Made by a program: the position numbers and the translations under genes. Of a DNA stretch of 59,886 nucleotides, positions 1-8,703 are shown piece by piece (within the stretch, counting starts at the first letter, position 1; the number at the start of each line of letters is the position of its first letter). The stretch is from assembly GCA_030065095.1 (NCBI GenBank), contig JASJDP010000034.1, forward strand, positions 1 through 59,886, given 5' to 3'. Source of the stretch: Rhodobacter sp. GTDB taxonomy: Bacteria; Pseudomonadota; Alphaproteobacteria; Rhodobacterales; Rhodobacteraceae. The notes below the pieces were generated by a model that was not told where the DNA came from, made no database searches, and was given only the letters and a program-made list of their open reading frames with translations.

Positions 1-2
1 GC

Positions 3-3000
3 ACGCGCCCGACCGCCGACGTGCAGGACACCCTGCGCCAGAAACTGGATTCCGCCCTCTTGACCAACCACACCGGATCCGGACCCACCGACGCATGGGT
101 CCAGGCCCAGGCCAATGCCATCATCGGCGAGGCGACGGGCGGGGATGCGGCCAATGCCGCCGTGCTTCTGCGCCAGATCGAAGAGGAGTTCGGGGCACGC
201 GCAGCCGCCAAAGTGTTCATGACGATCCGGCAAGAGAATCCGAATGCCGCCCGCAACATCGCACGCGAGATCGTGCTGGATATCCAGGCGAACTCGGCAA
301 ACAACCGCGTCCCCCTCAGCTATATGGCCGTTGCCGAGACCGGCCGGTATTCCGCGGTCGAAGACATCGCCTTCATGATCGATCCCAATCTGCGGTCGGT
401 CGGCCAGACATTGGACACGCAGGACGGCGCGCTGTCGCAGGCCGGGATCCGGCGCCTCACCGCGCAGCCCGGATCCGTGCCCGTGCTCGCCGATCTGATG
501 TCCACCATGGCCGTCGTCGACAGGTTCGCACCGGGAACCTCCGGGCTCGATACCCTTCTCGGAGAAGCAGACATCGACGGCAACCTCGAGCCGTTCACGA
601 ATGCCGTCGGGCTCCTGAGCCTGCGCGGGGACGGCAGCTCGGAAGAACTGCTCGCGGTCCTCAGCGTCGTCTACGAAAACACCCCCATCGAAACCCTCTT
701 CGATGACGTCAACACGGAAGGAACAAGCAAATGGTACAGCTCCCATATCGGTGACGACGGCGCAGAGGAAGCATCGGACGTCATCGAGCTGTCGGACCAT
801 GGAGATGTCCTCTTGGTCGATGAGGTTTCCGGAAAGGAGATCGAACTTCGGGCGGGCGAGGAAACCGAAGTGGTAACCGATCAATTCGGCAATCAGTTCG
901 AGGTCCCCACCGAATTCAGCATTTGGATCGATGGCGTGCAGGTCGACCCGACCACCTTCTACGTCGGACCCTCCATGGACGGGGAAAAACTTGTCGTGGG
1001 CATCGAAGTGCCGGTGGACCCGAGCGACCCGACTGCGGACTCGCCCAAGGATTACTACTTCGTCGATTTTGCATTGCTTGAAGGTGAGCCGCCGCTTTAT
1101 GTCGCCGGGTTGTTGGGGTCAGACGAAGCCAAATCGAAATCCGTCCAACTGAGCACTCTGCTGGAGCATGACACCACGAATCCGGCTGCCGATGCATATG
1201 CCAAGTACATCATGGCGACCTACGACGCTCCTATCGGCGACAAGGCCGATGAATGGCTTGAGTTCGGCATCGACGGAATACTGAAGGATCCGGCGACAGA
1301 GCCCGTTTTCGAGGACATGGAGACGGACCTTGTCAGCGACGGCGTGATGATCGACGGCGCGACTATGGTCGCCCTTGGGCTGGTTGATATCGACGATGTT
1401 GACATGGAGTCTGTGTACTTTGTCCCGCCGAGCGAGGGGTTGCAGGCCAGGTTCGACGTTCTCGGCTTGGGCGACATCAACAGGGATGTCTTGCACGTTT
1501 ACAATCCGGAAGCTGGTCGTCGGGGCAATCTGGATGTTGATTGGAGTCTCCTCCAATTCAATTTGCCGCCGACCGTTACCAATATGTCCGACCATCAATG
1601 GGAGTCGGAGCGCTACACTGCAGACGGGACCAAGCAGATTTGGCGAGTTAACGCACGGGCCCGTTTTGCCAGCATTCCTCTGAACAAGATCACATTGCCC
1701 GGGGGTGGATCGGCATCCTTTGCATTCCTCAGCAATCTCGAACCGGGTGAGGCCCGGGCAGGATACTTGGCGGTGGCAGCGCAAGGTGGCGTGAACCTCG
1801 TGCTGAGTATTCGCTCGGGCAGGATTTCGACGCCGTTTGGCGCCACCTTCAGCAGATATCACTTCGTGGAAAGCGATATCGCGTTTCAGGGCGCTGCAAG
1901 GGTCGGAGACAACCTGACTGGAGAAAACCCTGAAGACACGGCTGGCGACAGAGCGTGGAGCTACTCGCCAATCGGCGAAGTGGAATACCGGTTCCGCATG
2001 TATAGGACAACACGGATCAATGCGAGCGACTCGTGGCTCTCTGCGATCGCAGGGTTTGTATTCGGTGTCGAGGAGCTGACGAGAAATGACGTGATCGACT
2101 TTACGGCTACAGTGGGGTATCGCGCGCCTGGTGGGGATCACCAGGGATTCTTCGCCAGCGATTTGAGAGCTGTTCAGCTCTTCTCGATCAAGCAGGCTGA
2201 TGCACCCTGGTCCGTTGCCGAGGCCTTCACTGGCGCCGTTGCAACGGGTACGTCTTGGTTGTTGGACAACACGGATTGGTTCAACCTCAGCGTTGAAAAC
2301 GGGCTAGACTTCATCGGTCAAATGTGGAGCCAGTTGTTCAACAGTGGCAATGGCATTCCCACGGCCGAAAACCCCGATCCAAATCTCCCCGACTATCTGT
2401 ACAATCGGCTGCCCGGAAGCAGTGTTGCAACGGTGAGCGATTTTGTTGAATGGATCGGGAACGCCGCATCCCTCGTCGGGCTCCCCAACCTTGGCGTCGT
2501 GGACAACCCAGTGACCGCATACGCGAGGTACGCTGCGCCCGGTGTAACTGAAATTGTGTCGTATGCGGCGGGCGCTACGAACGCAGACATCGTCAGATAT
2601 TTTGCCGATGGTACCGTTGAGCGTGTGACGATGGCCGTGGCCGACCTGGTCAGGGGCGCAAATGAGATCATCGTAGAGTTTGATCTTTCGGGCGGCCCGC
2701 TCGGGCCTATGCCGCCGGGACCCGTAGTTCCGCCTGATGATCAAGACCCGGACCTGCCTTTGGAGACACAGTGGTCTGGATTTGAATACAAAGGCCAGAA
2801 ATCACTGTATTACGTGACTTACGCCACCGCATACAGGTTCAGGCTGACATGGGGCACCAACCCCGACACTGGTTCTACGCAAGCCCCTAGCCCGTGGCCA
2901 ACCGAACCGCCGTCGTCGCCGCCGTCCGGTCCGCCCAGCGTCGCGCCGTCCGAGCAGCCTTCGGATCGACCTACCGGTCAACCGTCAGGGCAGCCATCGG

Positions 3001-3023
3001 GTCAACCGTCGGGCCAGCCATAG
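3..3023 (+). CDS. Large protein of unknown function, left-truncated, with P-S-x-x repeat tail
   Basis: The frame is open from the window edge. A GTG lies at 21 but has no visible ribosome binding site, so the gene most likely begins outside the window. About 1006 residues are visible and I recognise no catalytic domain. The first part is helical and acidic (about residues 1-240), the middle is rich in D/E and aromatic residues, and the region around 510-690 looks beta-rich. The C-terminus is a low-complexity linker (GPMPPGPVVPP), a short globular piece (about 905-955), and then roughly eight tandem tetrapeptides of the form P-S/T-x-x ending in PSGQPSGQPSGQP. No signal peptide can be judged because the true start is missing. 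It lies upstream of T3SS genes on the same strand, so a secreted substrate is a reasonable guess but is inference only. Base composition falls toward AT in the second half of the gene. Confidence 0.7.
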   Translation, partial: TRPTADVQDTLRQKLDSALLTNHTGSGPTDAWVQAQANAIIGEATGGDAANAAVLLRQIEEEFGARAAAKVFMTIRQENPNAARNIAREIVLDIQANSANNRVPLSYMAVAETGRYSAVEDIAFMIDPNLRSVGQTLDTQDGALSQAGIRRLTAQPGSVPVLADLMSTMAVVDRFAPGTSGLDTLLGEADIDGNLEPFTNAVGLLSLRGDGSSEELLAVLSVVYENTPIETLFDDVNTEGTSKWYSSHIGDDGAEEASDVIELSDHGDVLLVDEVSGKEIELRAGEETEVVTDQFGNQFEVPTEFSIWIDGVQVDPTTFYVGPSMDGEKLVVGIEVPVDPSDPTADSPKDYYFVDFALLEGEPPLYVAGLLGSDEAKSKSVQLSTLLEHDTTNPAADAYAKYIMATYDAPIGDKADEWLEFGIDGILKDPATEPVFEDMETDLVSDGVMIDGATMVALGLVDIDDVDMESVYFVPPSEGLQARFDVLGLGDINRDVLHVYNPEAGRRGNLDVDWSLLQFNLPPTVTNMSDHQWESERYTADGTKQIWRVNARARFASIPLNKITLPGGGSASFAFLSNLEPGEARAGYLAVAAQGGVNLVLSIRSGRISTPFGATFSRYHFVESDIAFQGAARVGDNLTGENPEDTAGDRAWSYSPIGEVEYRFRMYRTTRINASDSWLSAIAGFVFGVEELTRNDVIDFTATVGYRAPGGDHQGFFASDLRAVQLFSIKQADAPWSVAEAFTGAVATGTSWLLDNTDWFNLSVENGLDFIGQMWSQLFNSGNGIPTAENPDPNLPDYLYNRLPGSSVATVSDFVEWIGNAASLVGLPNLGVVDNPVTAYARYAAPGVTEIVSYAAGATNADIVRYFADGTVERVTMAVADLVRGANEIIVEFDLSGGPLGPMPPGPVVPPDDQDPDLPLETQWSGFEYKGQKSLYYVTYATAYRFRLTWGTNPDTGSTQAPSPWPTEPPSSPPSGPPSVAPSEQPSDRPTGQPSGQPSGQPSGQP
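2922..3020 (+). repeat. In-frame 12-bp repeats coding P-S-x-x
   Basis: This stretch encodes consecutive tetrapeptides PSGP, PSVA, PSEQ, PSDR, PTGQ, PSGQ, PSGQ, PSGQ. The last four units are the most alike at DNA level (ccgtcagggcag, ccatcgggtcaa, ccgtcgggccag), which suggests expansion by slippage or unequal exchange. The repeats run to the stop codon. Confidence 0.8.
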
Positions 3024-3704
3024 GAATACTGACGAACCAACCAGCGCTGGGTGACATCAACCGCCCGCCCTGGCGTTCTTGCACGGTGGCACCGATGGAC
3101 AAAAAACCTAATCCCTCTTGAGATCCCGAAGGGTCCGCTTGAGATCGCCCATGCCGGGGTCCGGCTCGGGCGCGAAACGGCGCCGGGTGTCCGTGATGTC
3201 ATGGGGTATCCGGCCGATCGATGGCGATCGCGCAGCGGGTGTTGATTCGGTCACCGCGCCCGGCGGGGCAGAGGCGAAACCGGCGTGAGAGCGGGTAAGG
3301 GAAAACCGCGCAGATTTTCGTCCCGCGTCGGGAAGATATTCTAAAATTTGAGAAAAATATTGCAGTTGTTCTTCCTGAGCAAAAAACCACCGTAGGTAAT
3401 TCTGCGCATATAAATCCCTTGTTTTTCTGATCACGTTCTAGAGATCACGGCTACCCGTTTCGGAATGATGCAGGTGCACAAGGTTGAGTTCAATAGATCT
3501 GCGCATCGTCGCCGACGCGACGAATGCAACGTCCAACTGACAAAACGCTAGGTCGGAGAATCCTGGGCAGTTGGCAGACCTCGGAGACGGTCACGAGAGT
3601 CTCCCTGGGGATGAGTGCGAACAGTTGAAGTTGTGCGGCGGAGGGGCGTTTCGTCCAACCGGGTAATGAAGATCGGACTGATTACAGATGGGAGGACGAA
3701 GTCG
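3024..3704. other. Gene-poor, partly AT-rich intergenic region
   Basis: I find no convincing gene in these roughly 680 bases. The stretch from about 3330 to 3440 is visibly AT-richer than its surroundings (runs such as ctaaaatttgagaaaaatat). The 7-mer GATCACG occurs twice in direct orientation 14 bases apart (3429-3435 and 3443-3449). This is the likely promoter and control region of the response regulator gene that follows, but I cannot point to a clean -35/-10 pair. Open frames on the minus strand here look like chance. Confidence 0.5.
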
Positions 3705-4349
3705 ATGAATGGCAAACAAGATGTCCAGACAGTTGTTGTGGCGGACAGCCACGCGATTGTCCGCGAAGGAATCCGAGATCGACTGGAACAACGCAACAAC
3801 CTTTCGGTCGTTGCGGAGGCGCAGGACGGGTACGGCGCGTTGAAGGCTTGCCGGGATCTCTCCCCAAACATTCTGCTGCTGGATTTCTCGATCACGCGGC
3901 CAAGTGGGCGCGAGGTGCTGACCAAGGTGCGCAATGCCTGTCCCGATACGCGAGTGATCGTTCTGACTTCGGAAGTGGAAGTGTCGAATGCGTTTTACTG
4001 CCTTTCCAACGGGGCCGTTGCCTTCATGCCGAAACAGGCGTCCGGGTTTGACTTCGTGAACGCGACAACGGCGGCGATCCGGGGATATTCCTATATGCCG
4101 ATCGAATTCATTGCGTCCTTCCTGCAAACCCGCAAGCACCTGACGCGGTCCGGCAACATCTTCGGGTTGTCGCCGCGCGAGCTGGAGATCGTCGACTCCT
4201 GCATCCAGGGAAAGTCCACCAAGGAGATTGCGGAAGCCTGCAGCATCAGTGTTCGCACCGTCGAAACCCACAAGAACAACATTTACCGCAAGACGTCGTG
4301 CCGCAGCTTTGAAGACCTGTCGGCGATCTTCGCGGATCCCGTGGAGTAG
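3705..4349 (+). CDS. LuxR/NarL-family response regulator
   Basis: Two-domain response regulator of 214 residues that probably controls the T3SS genes beside it (inference from position). The receiver has the phospho-acceptor Asp at about residue 60 (ILLLDFS), the conserved Thr/Ser in VLTS and the Lys in AFMPKQ. The usual acidic pair near the N-terminus is reduced to A-D (VVVADSHAIVREG). The LuxR helix-turn-helix spans about 150-205 (LSPRELEIV, STKEIAEACSISVRTVETH). An upstream ATG exists in frame at 3615, but the start at 3705 has a perfect GGAGG at 3691-3695 with 9-base spacing. No sensor kinase is in the window. Confidence 0.9.
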   Translation: MNGKQDVQTVVVADSHAIVREGIRDRLEQRNNLSVVAEAQDGYGALKACRDLSPNILLLDFSITRPSGREVLTKVRNACPDTRVIVLTSEVEVSNAFYCLSNGAVAFMPKQASGFDFVNATTAAIRGYSYMPIEFIASFLQTRKHLTRSGNIFGLSPRELEIVDSCIQGKSTKEIAEACSISVRTVETHKNNIYRKTSCRSFEDLSAIFADPVE

Positions 4350-4393
4350 ATCATGGCCCGTTTGCGCCCAGATGAGGCCCGGAGATGTCCGGC

Positions 4394-5122
4394 ATGAGTG
4401 GCAATATTGACGGAATGTCCGACGGTTATATCGCGCGCGACGATTTCTCCAGATTAGATCGCTTTGACGACATCTGGGGGCTTGAGGCAAAGGTCGAGCC
4501 GAAAATCTCGATCGCCAAGCCCAAGCCCGACTATGTCGAAGGCTTTGTTCTGGATCTGGACCTTGCGGGTCGCCGGGCGGTGGAATGTGTCAAGCGCCTG
4601 GTGGTCTCGGCGCGGGGGCGCGAAAAGCTGTTCACCGCATTCGACGGCGCGTCGTCCAATGACCGGTCGCGCGACGATCTCTTGGCGATGTTGCACCTTC
4701 TGTCGCCCTTGCTGGAGGAGGACGATATCGGATTTGCGGACCTTGGCGACACCTGTGAGATCCCTTTGTTCTGCCCCGCATTCTCCGGTTTGCCGTCGGA
4801 ACCGGGTCAGGATTGCAGCTATTTGCAGAAGGATTGCGCCTGCGCCGTCGATCTGGACGGGGGTCGCATTTTCGTATCCACGGATCTGGGGTTCCGGGAT
4901 GTGATGATGGTGTCACAGCTTGCAATGGCACAGATGCTGATCCTGCGCCTCGAACGGGCCGGGCCAGACATAGACGTGGCCGCGGCACTGCCGCGGGTCT
5001 GCGACGTTCTGGGCTGCGAGCCGGCCGAACATCTCGACGGCGGCGCCTTCGCCGAGACGTCGGTTATGCACCGCGGTTCACGGATCCCGGCGTCCCGCGT
5101 GGCCGGAACGGCGGGTACGTAG
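4394..5122 (+). CDS. Cys-rich protein of unknown function between regulator and T3SS operon
   Basis: 242 residues, with no family recognised. The ATG at 4385 abuts a GGAG (4381-4384) and could not use it. The ATG at 4394 has that GGAG at 9-base spacing, so I chose it. The N-terminal 30 residues are acidic. The middle carries a cluster of cysteines (DTCEIPLFCPAF, QDCSYLQKDCACAVD, then VCDVLGC), which could bind metal or be a structural motif. There is no signal peptide and no clear membrane segment. It starts 44 bases after the response regulator ends and is followed by about 155 bases before sctJ, so it may be co-transcribed with the regulator. A role as T3SS accessory factor or regulator is possible from position only. 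Confidence 0.65.
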   Translation: MSGNIDGMSDGYIARDDFSRLDRFDDIWGLEAKVEPKISIAKPKPDYVEGFVLDLDLAGRRAVECVKRLVVSARGREKLFTAFDGASSNDRSRDDLLAMLHLLSPLLEEDDIGFADLGDTCEIPLFCPAFSGLPSEPGQDCSYLQKDCACAVDLDGGRIFVSTDLGFRDVMMVSQLAMAQMLILRLERAGPDIDVAAALPRVCDVLGCEPAEHLDGGAFAETSVMHRGSRIPASRVAGTAGT

Positions 5123-5278
5123 AAGAACTACGTGGGCAATTCACGATCTTTGCGAAGTCTCGTCAGGTGACTGAGTAGACCATCTCATGTGTCGTGATTG
5201 CGAGAGTCAGCACAGTCCGTACGCCGAACAGAGAATTCACTCCAAGTGCACCGCCTTGGATCGTCATAGGAGACCGTC

Positions 5279-6064
5279 TTGCGAACCCTTCGTGCGCGCC
5301 TGACCATGTTAGCCATTCTGCTGCTCCTTGCTGGGTGCAAGGAGACCATCCATTCCGACCTGCCTGAGCGTGAGGCGAACGAGATCGCCGCCGTTCTCTA
5401 TGCGCAGGGCATCTCGCCGAGCAAGGAAACCCAGAAAGGCGGAAGATACTCGGTTTCGGTGCCCAAGGCAGAGTTTGGCGCCGCCATCGCGATTCTCGCC
5501 AAGGTGGGCCTGCCGCGCCAGTCCTACCGCACGATCGGTGACATCTTTCCCGATGACAGCGTGGTGGGCACGCCTTTCGAGGAACGCGCTCGGTTTTCCT
5601 TCGCACTGAGCGAGGAATTGTCGCGCACGCTGACCGAGATTGACGGTGTGCACTTTGCGCGTGTGCATATCGTGATTCCGGAAAAGGGCCGCTTCCAGGA
5701 CACCACGCAGCCTTCGAAGGCTTCTCTGGCGATTTATCATCGCGCCGATTTTGATCCGAGCGTGCATGTGCCGCAGATGAAGAAGCTGGTGACATTCGCG
5801 GTGCCGGACCTGGTCTATGACGATGTTTCGGTGTCCCTGTTCCCGGCCGGCGGGCTGACCGACGTCGTCATTTCGCAGCCGCCAAGGGCCTTCGCGGCGA
5901 GCGCGGCGACCACTGCAACCATCAGTAGGGTGGTCTCTTCCGAGAGCGATATCGCGTTCATACTGTTTCTGGCGGCCGCGGCCCTCGCCTGCATGGTGTT
6001 TCTGGTGCGACTTCTCATCGGCTTGAAAAATCTAGCTGGCCGGGTGTTTCGTCATGCGAAATGA
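5279..6064 (+). CDS. sctJ: T3SS inner-membrane ring lipoprotein SctJ (YscJ/HrcJ/RhcJ)
   Basis: SctJ forms the inner membrane MS-type ring of the injectisome, with its bulk in the periplasm. The 261-residue protein begins with a lipoprotein signal (LAILLLLAGC, lipid-anchored Cys at residue 20). It has the YscJ/FliF fold region (REANEIAAVLYAQGI, VGLPRQSY, ELSRTLTEIDGV.ARVHIVIPE) and a C-terminal transmembrane helix at about 223-247 followed by a basic tail. The start is TTG at 5279 with AGGAG at 5268-5272. It overlaps sctK by 11 bases and begins the continuous sctJ-U operon. Confidence 0.95.
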   Translation: MRTLRARLTMLAILLLLAGCKETIHSDLPEREANEIAAVLYAQGISPSKETQKGGRYSVSVPKAEFGAAIAILAKVGLPRQSYRTIGDIFPDDSVVGTPFEERARFSFALSEELSRTLTEIDGVHFARVHIVIPEKGRFQDTTQPSKASLAIYHRADFDPSVHVPQMKKLVTFAVPDLVYDDVSVSLFPAGGLTDVVISQPPRAFAASAATTATISRVVSSESDIAFILFLAAAALACMVFLVRLLIGLKNLAGRVFRHAK

Positions 6065-6665
6065 TCTGGGCAACGAGAGCTTCAAGGCGCGTTATCTCAA
6101 CGGGCTCCTGGCGGTCACCGATCGCGCGAAGGAAGAATGGCGCCACACGGTGTTTACGCCGACGCTGCGCGAGCAGCTGTTTTCAAACCAGCGGCTCGAA
6201 GGTCCGATCGTTGCGGATGTGCTCGCGCATTCGGTGAATGCCGATACCGATGCAGAGGAGCCGGTGGCCCAACGCGAAGAGTTGGATTTTCTCCTCTCGT
6301 CCGATCTGGATCAGGTAATGAAGCGTGCCGGGCTGGTCTGGCATGCCGATCATTTTCTGACGCCCGATGCCGTGGGCACGCTTTTGCGGTCCTGCCCGAA
6401 AATCGACATCGAGGATGTCCGGTTTGCGCTGAGGCTTCGGTCCTATTGTTCGGCGGAAGTCTCGGCGGGCGCAGACATCGCCGCTGAAATAGCGGCAAGC
6501 GGCCGCGCCTGTGTGTCGGCATGGCTCAATCATCTACCCGCCCCATTCCCCGGAATGCTGTCCGTGCTGAACAATCCCGTCGGGGACATCTTTCGCGACA
6601 CGGTCATGTCGGTGACGCGTGCGGAAACGTTCGCGGCTTGCCTGCAGGCGCTGAGGCAGGACTGA
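6054..6665 (+). CDS. sctK: Probable T3SS sorting-platform component SctK (NolU-like)
   Basis: 203 residues, lying exactly where nolU (SctK) sits between rhcJ and nolV in rhizobial T3SS operons. SctK links the cytoplasmic sorting platform to the inner ring. Sequence conservation in this family is low. The GLVWHADHFLT and IDIEDVRFALRLRS stretches are compatible with it, but the call rests mainly on gene order. There is no signal peptide or membrane segment, as expected for a cytoplasmic part. It overlaps sctJ upstream by 11 bases and its stop shares one base with the sctL start. Confidence 0.7.
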   Translation: MRNDLGNESFKARYLNGLLAVTDRAKEEWRHTVFTPTLREQLFSNQRLEGPIVADVLAHSVNADTDAEEPVAQREELDFLLSSDLDQVMKRAGLVWHADHFLTPDAVGTLLRSCPKIDIEDVRFALRLRSYCSAEVSAGADIAAEIAASGRACVSAWLNHLPAPFPGMLSVLNNPVGDIFRDTVMSVTRAETFAACLQALRQD

Positions 6666-7357
6666 TGAGCGCACGGCCCGGGAGCACCGGCGCGCAGCCC
6701 AGCCTGCAGCGCATTGCGGCGCCGGAGGTCGATGCATTCATCCGTCTTCGGAAAGAGCAGGCGCAAGACCGGGCGCTGGCGCAGAGCGAGCTGAGCAAAG
6801 CCCGCGAACAGGCGCGACAGGAAACCGACCGGGTGCGGGAAGAAACCGCGGCGCTTGAAAAGCGTCTTGAGGCTGAAGCGGAGGAACTGGCCGAACGATC
6901 GGCGCTGAAACTCAAGGCAAAGCAAGACGCGATCCTTGCAGAAACCGCGATGGCGCAAGTGTCGGCGATTGCCAGGGATTATGCGGAGCTTGAGCCGTGG
7001 CTGACCAGGACGATCATGTCGGCGGTCTCCTCGATCTTGAAGGACGTGCCCCCAAATGATCGGTGGTCGGGGCTCATCAAGTCTTGTCTGGACCAGACCA
7101 GCGAGCGCTGGGGGCTGTCACTGATGTGTCACCCCAACGACTTCGACACGCTCGATGCGCTGGTGTCGAAGGTGCCTTTCAAGGGGTCCATCTCGAAGCT
7201 TGTTCGAGACGAGACGGCGTCACCCGGCGTCTGCTATCTGAAGGGAAACAAAGACTTTTTCGAACTGGACCTGCAGGCGCAGGTCGTGGCCCTCGAAGCC
7301 CGGATCGCCGCGCATGCGGCCAATCCTGCACCGCGGAACGAGGAAGCTTCGGCATGA
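6665..7357 (+). CDS. sctL: T3SS ATPase stator SctL (NolV/HrpE/YscL, FliH-like)
   Basis: Peripheral stalk of the export ATPase, connecting SctN to SctQ. The 230-residue protein has a long charged coiled coil (about residues 25-95, rich in E, R, K, A and Q) followed by the FliH/V-ATPase E-like C-terminal domain (AELEPWLTRTIMSAV..ILKD). An in-frame ATG exists further upstream at 6521, but the start at 6665 immediately follows the sctK stop (TGATG), as for the other coupled genes. The stop overlaps the sctN start (ATGA). Confidence 0.9.
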   Translation: MSARPGSTGAQPSLQRIAAPEVDAFIRLRKEQAQDRALAQSELSKAREQARQETDRVREETAALEKRLEAEAEELAERSALKLKAKQDAILAETAMAQVSAIARDYAELEPWLTRTIMSAVSSILKDVPPNDRWSGLIKSCLDQTSERWGLSLMCHPNDFDTLDALVSKVPFKGSISKLVRDETASPGVCYLKGNKDFFELDLQAQVVALEARIAAHAANPAPRNEEASA

Positions 7358-8703
7358 CCGCGTCTTCGCCGGAACTCGTTGAAGCATTCGGTCACGCGGA
7401 GCGGCTGTCGCGCCTGCCCGAAATGGTGGACCAACTCGAGCTGGCACGGTCGCTGGGATATGTCATCGAGGTGCGCGGCACGACACTGCGGGTGCGTTTC
7501 CAGCGCTTGGCGCTTGGCGCGATATGCCGGCTGATCTCGGGCAAGGCGACAGGAACCCTCGCCGAGGTGATCGCGCTTGATGAAGGGAAGGCGACCCTGT
7601 CGGTCTTGGGCGATGCGTCACAGATCCGGGTTTACGATCGTGTCGAGTTCGTTTCCGACGAGTTGGAATTTGATTTTCATGACGGTCTGTTGGGATCGGT
7701 CGTGGACGGTGTGGGGCGCCCGCTTGACAAGCAGGTTGCGGTGGACGGTGCCAATCGCCGCGTTCACGGAACGGGTGTATCCGCGCTGGACCGGCCCGTG
7801 ATCGACCAGCCGTTTTTGACCGGCGTGCAGGCGATCGACAGCTTCCTGACCTTGGGGCGCGGGCAGCGCATCGCTTTGTTCGGGCCCCCCGGCTGCGGCA
7901 AATCGATCCTGCTGTCGAACATCGTGGCCAAATGCAACGCCGATGTCGTGGTGTTGGCGCTGGTCGGTGAGCGCGGGCGCGAGGTGCAGGAATTCCTGGA
8001 GCGCCACATGACGAAACAGGTGCGCAAACGCGCCGTCATCGTTGTGGCGACTTCGGATCGCCCGGCGCTGGAACGGTGCTATGCCGCGCATCTGGCGTCG
8101 TCGATCGCCGAGGGTTACCGCGACAGCGGCAAGAATGTCCTGTTGCTGGTCGACAGCCTGACGCGGGTGGCGCGGGCGCTTCGGGAAATCGGCTTGGCCG
8201 CCGGCGAACCGGCGGTGCGCCGCGGGTTTCCTGCATCTGTCTATCCCGCGCTTCCGAAGATCATTGAACGAGCGGGCCGCAGCAGGAAGGGCGATATCAC
8301 CGCGATCTACGCCGTATTGGTGGAGGGCGACAGCGTCGCCGACCCGATCGCCGACGAGATCAAGAGCCTCACGGATGGGCATATCGAGCTGAGCCGGGAT
8401 TGCGCCTCGGAGGGGCTGTTTCCGGCAATTGACGTGGTGAAAAGCCTCAGCCGCGTGATGCCCGATGTCGTGAGTCGTGACCATATGGCGCTCGCGAACA
8501 GGGGGCGCAGGTTGCTTGCCAAATATGAGGAGCTGAAGCTTCTGATCCAGATCGGCGAATATGAGAAGGGCCGGGACCGGCTGGCCGACGAAGCCGTCGA
8601 CAGGATCGAGGGGCTGAAAACCTTTATCCACAGTGGCGGCCGGGAGCGGCTTGAGCCGATGCGGATTGTAACGGCGCAGATGCGCAAGGTGGTCAATCCA
8701 TGA
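7354..8703 (+). CDS. sctN: T3SS export ATPase SctN
   Basis: Hexameric ATPase that unfolds and detaches chaperones from substrates at the export gate. 449 residues, the usual length. Walker A is GPPGCGKS at residues 177-184, the F1-type catalytic region is LVGERGREVQEFLE, and Walker B is NVLLLVDSLTR. The family signature PSVYPALPKI appears as PASVYPALPKIIERAGR. The start at 7354 overlaps the sctL stop (ATGA). The upstream part of the longer open frame is sctL read out of frame and is not part of the gene. It overlaps sctO by four bases. Confidence 0.97.
   Translation: MTASSPELVEAFGHAERLSRLPEMVDQLELARSLGYVIEVRGTTLRVRFQRLALGAICRLISGKATGTLAEVIALDEGKATLSVLGDASQIRVYDRVEFVSDELEFDFHDGLLGSVVDGVGRPLDKQVAVDGANRRVHGTGVSALDRPVIDQPFLTGVQAIDSFLTLGRGQRIALFGPPGCGKSILLSNIVAKCNADVVVLALVGERGREVQEFLERHMTKQVRKRAVIVVATSDRPALERCYAAHLASSIAEGYRDSGKNVLLLVDSLTRVARALREIGLAAGEPAVRRGFPASVYPALPKIIERAGRSRKGDITAIYAVLVEGDSVADPIADEIKSLTDGHIELSRDCASEGLFPAIDVVKSLSRVMPDVVSRDHMALANRGRRLLAKYEELKLLIQIGEYEKGRDRLADEAVDRIEGLKTFIHSGGRERLEPMRIVTAQMRKVVNP

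Noticed and set aside
3108-3434. Minus-strand frame of 108 codons in the regulatory gap
   Set aside because: No ribosome binding site, no family resemblance, and composition of the second half matches non-coding GC-rich sequence.
3024-5278. tts box (rhizobial TtsI site) upstream of the T3SS operon
   Set aside because: I looked for GTCAGCTT-type paired motifs because the gene order is rhizobial; none with adequate match was found.
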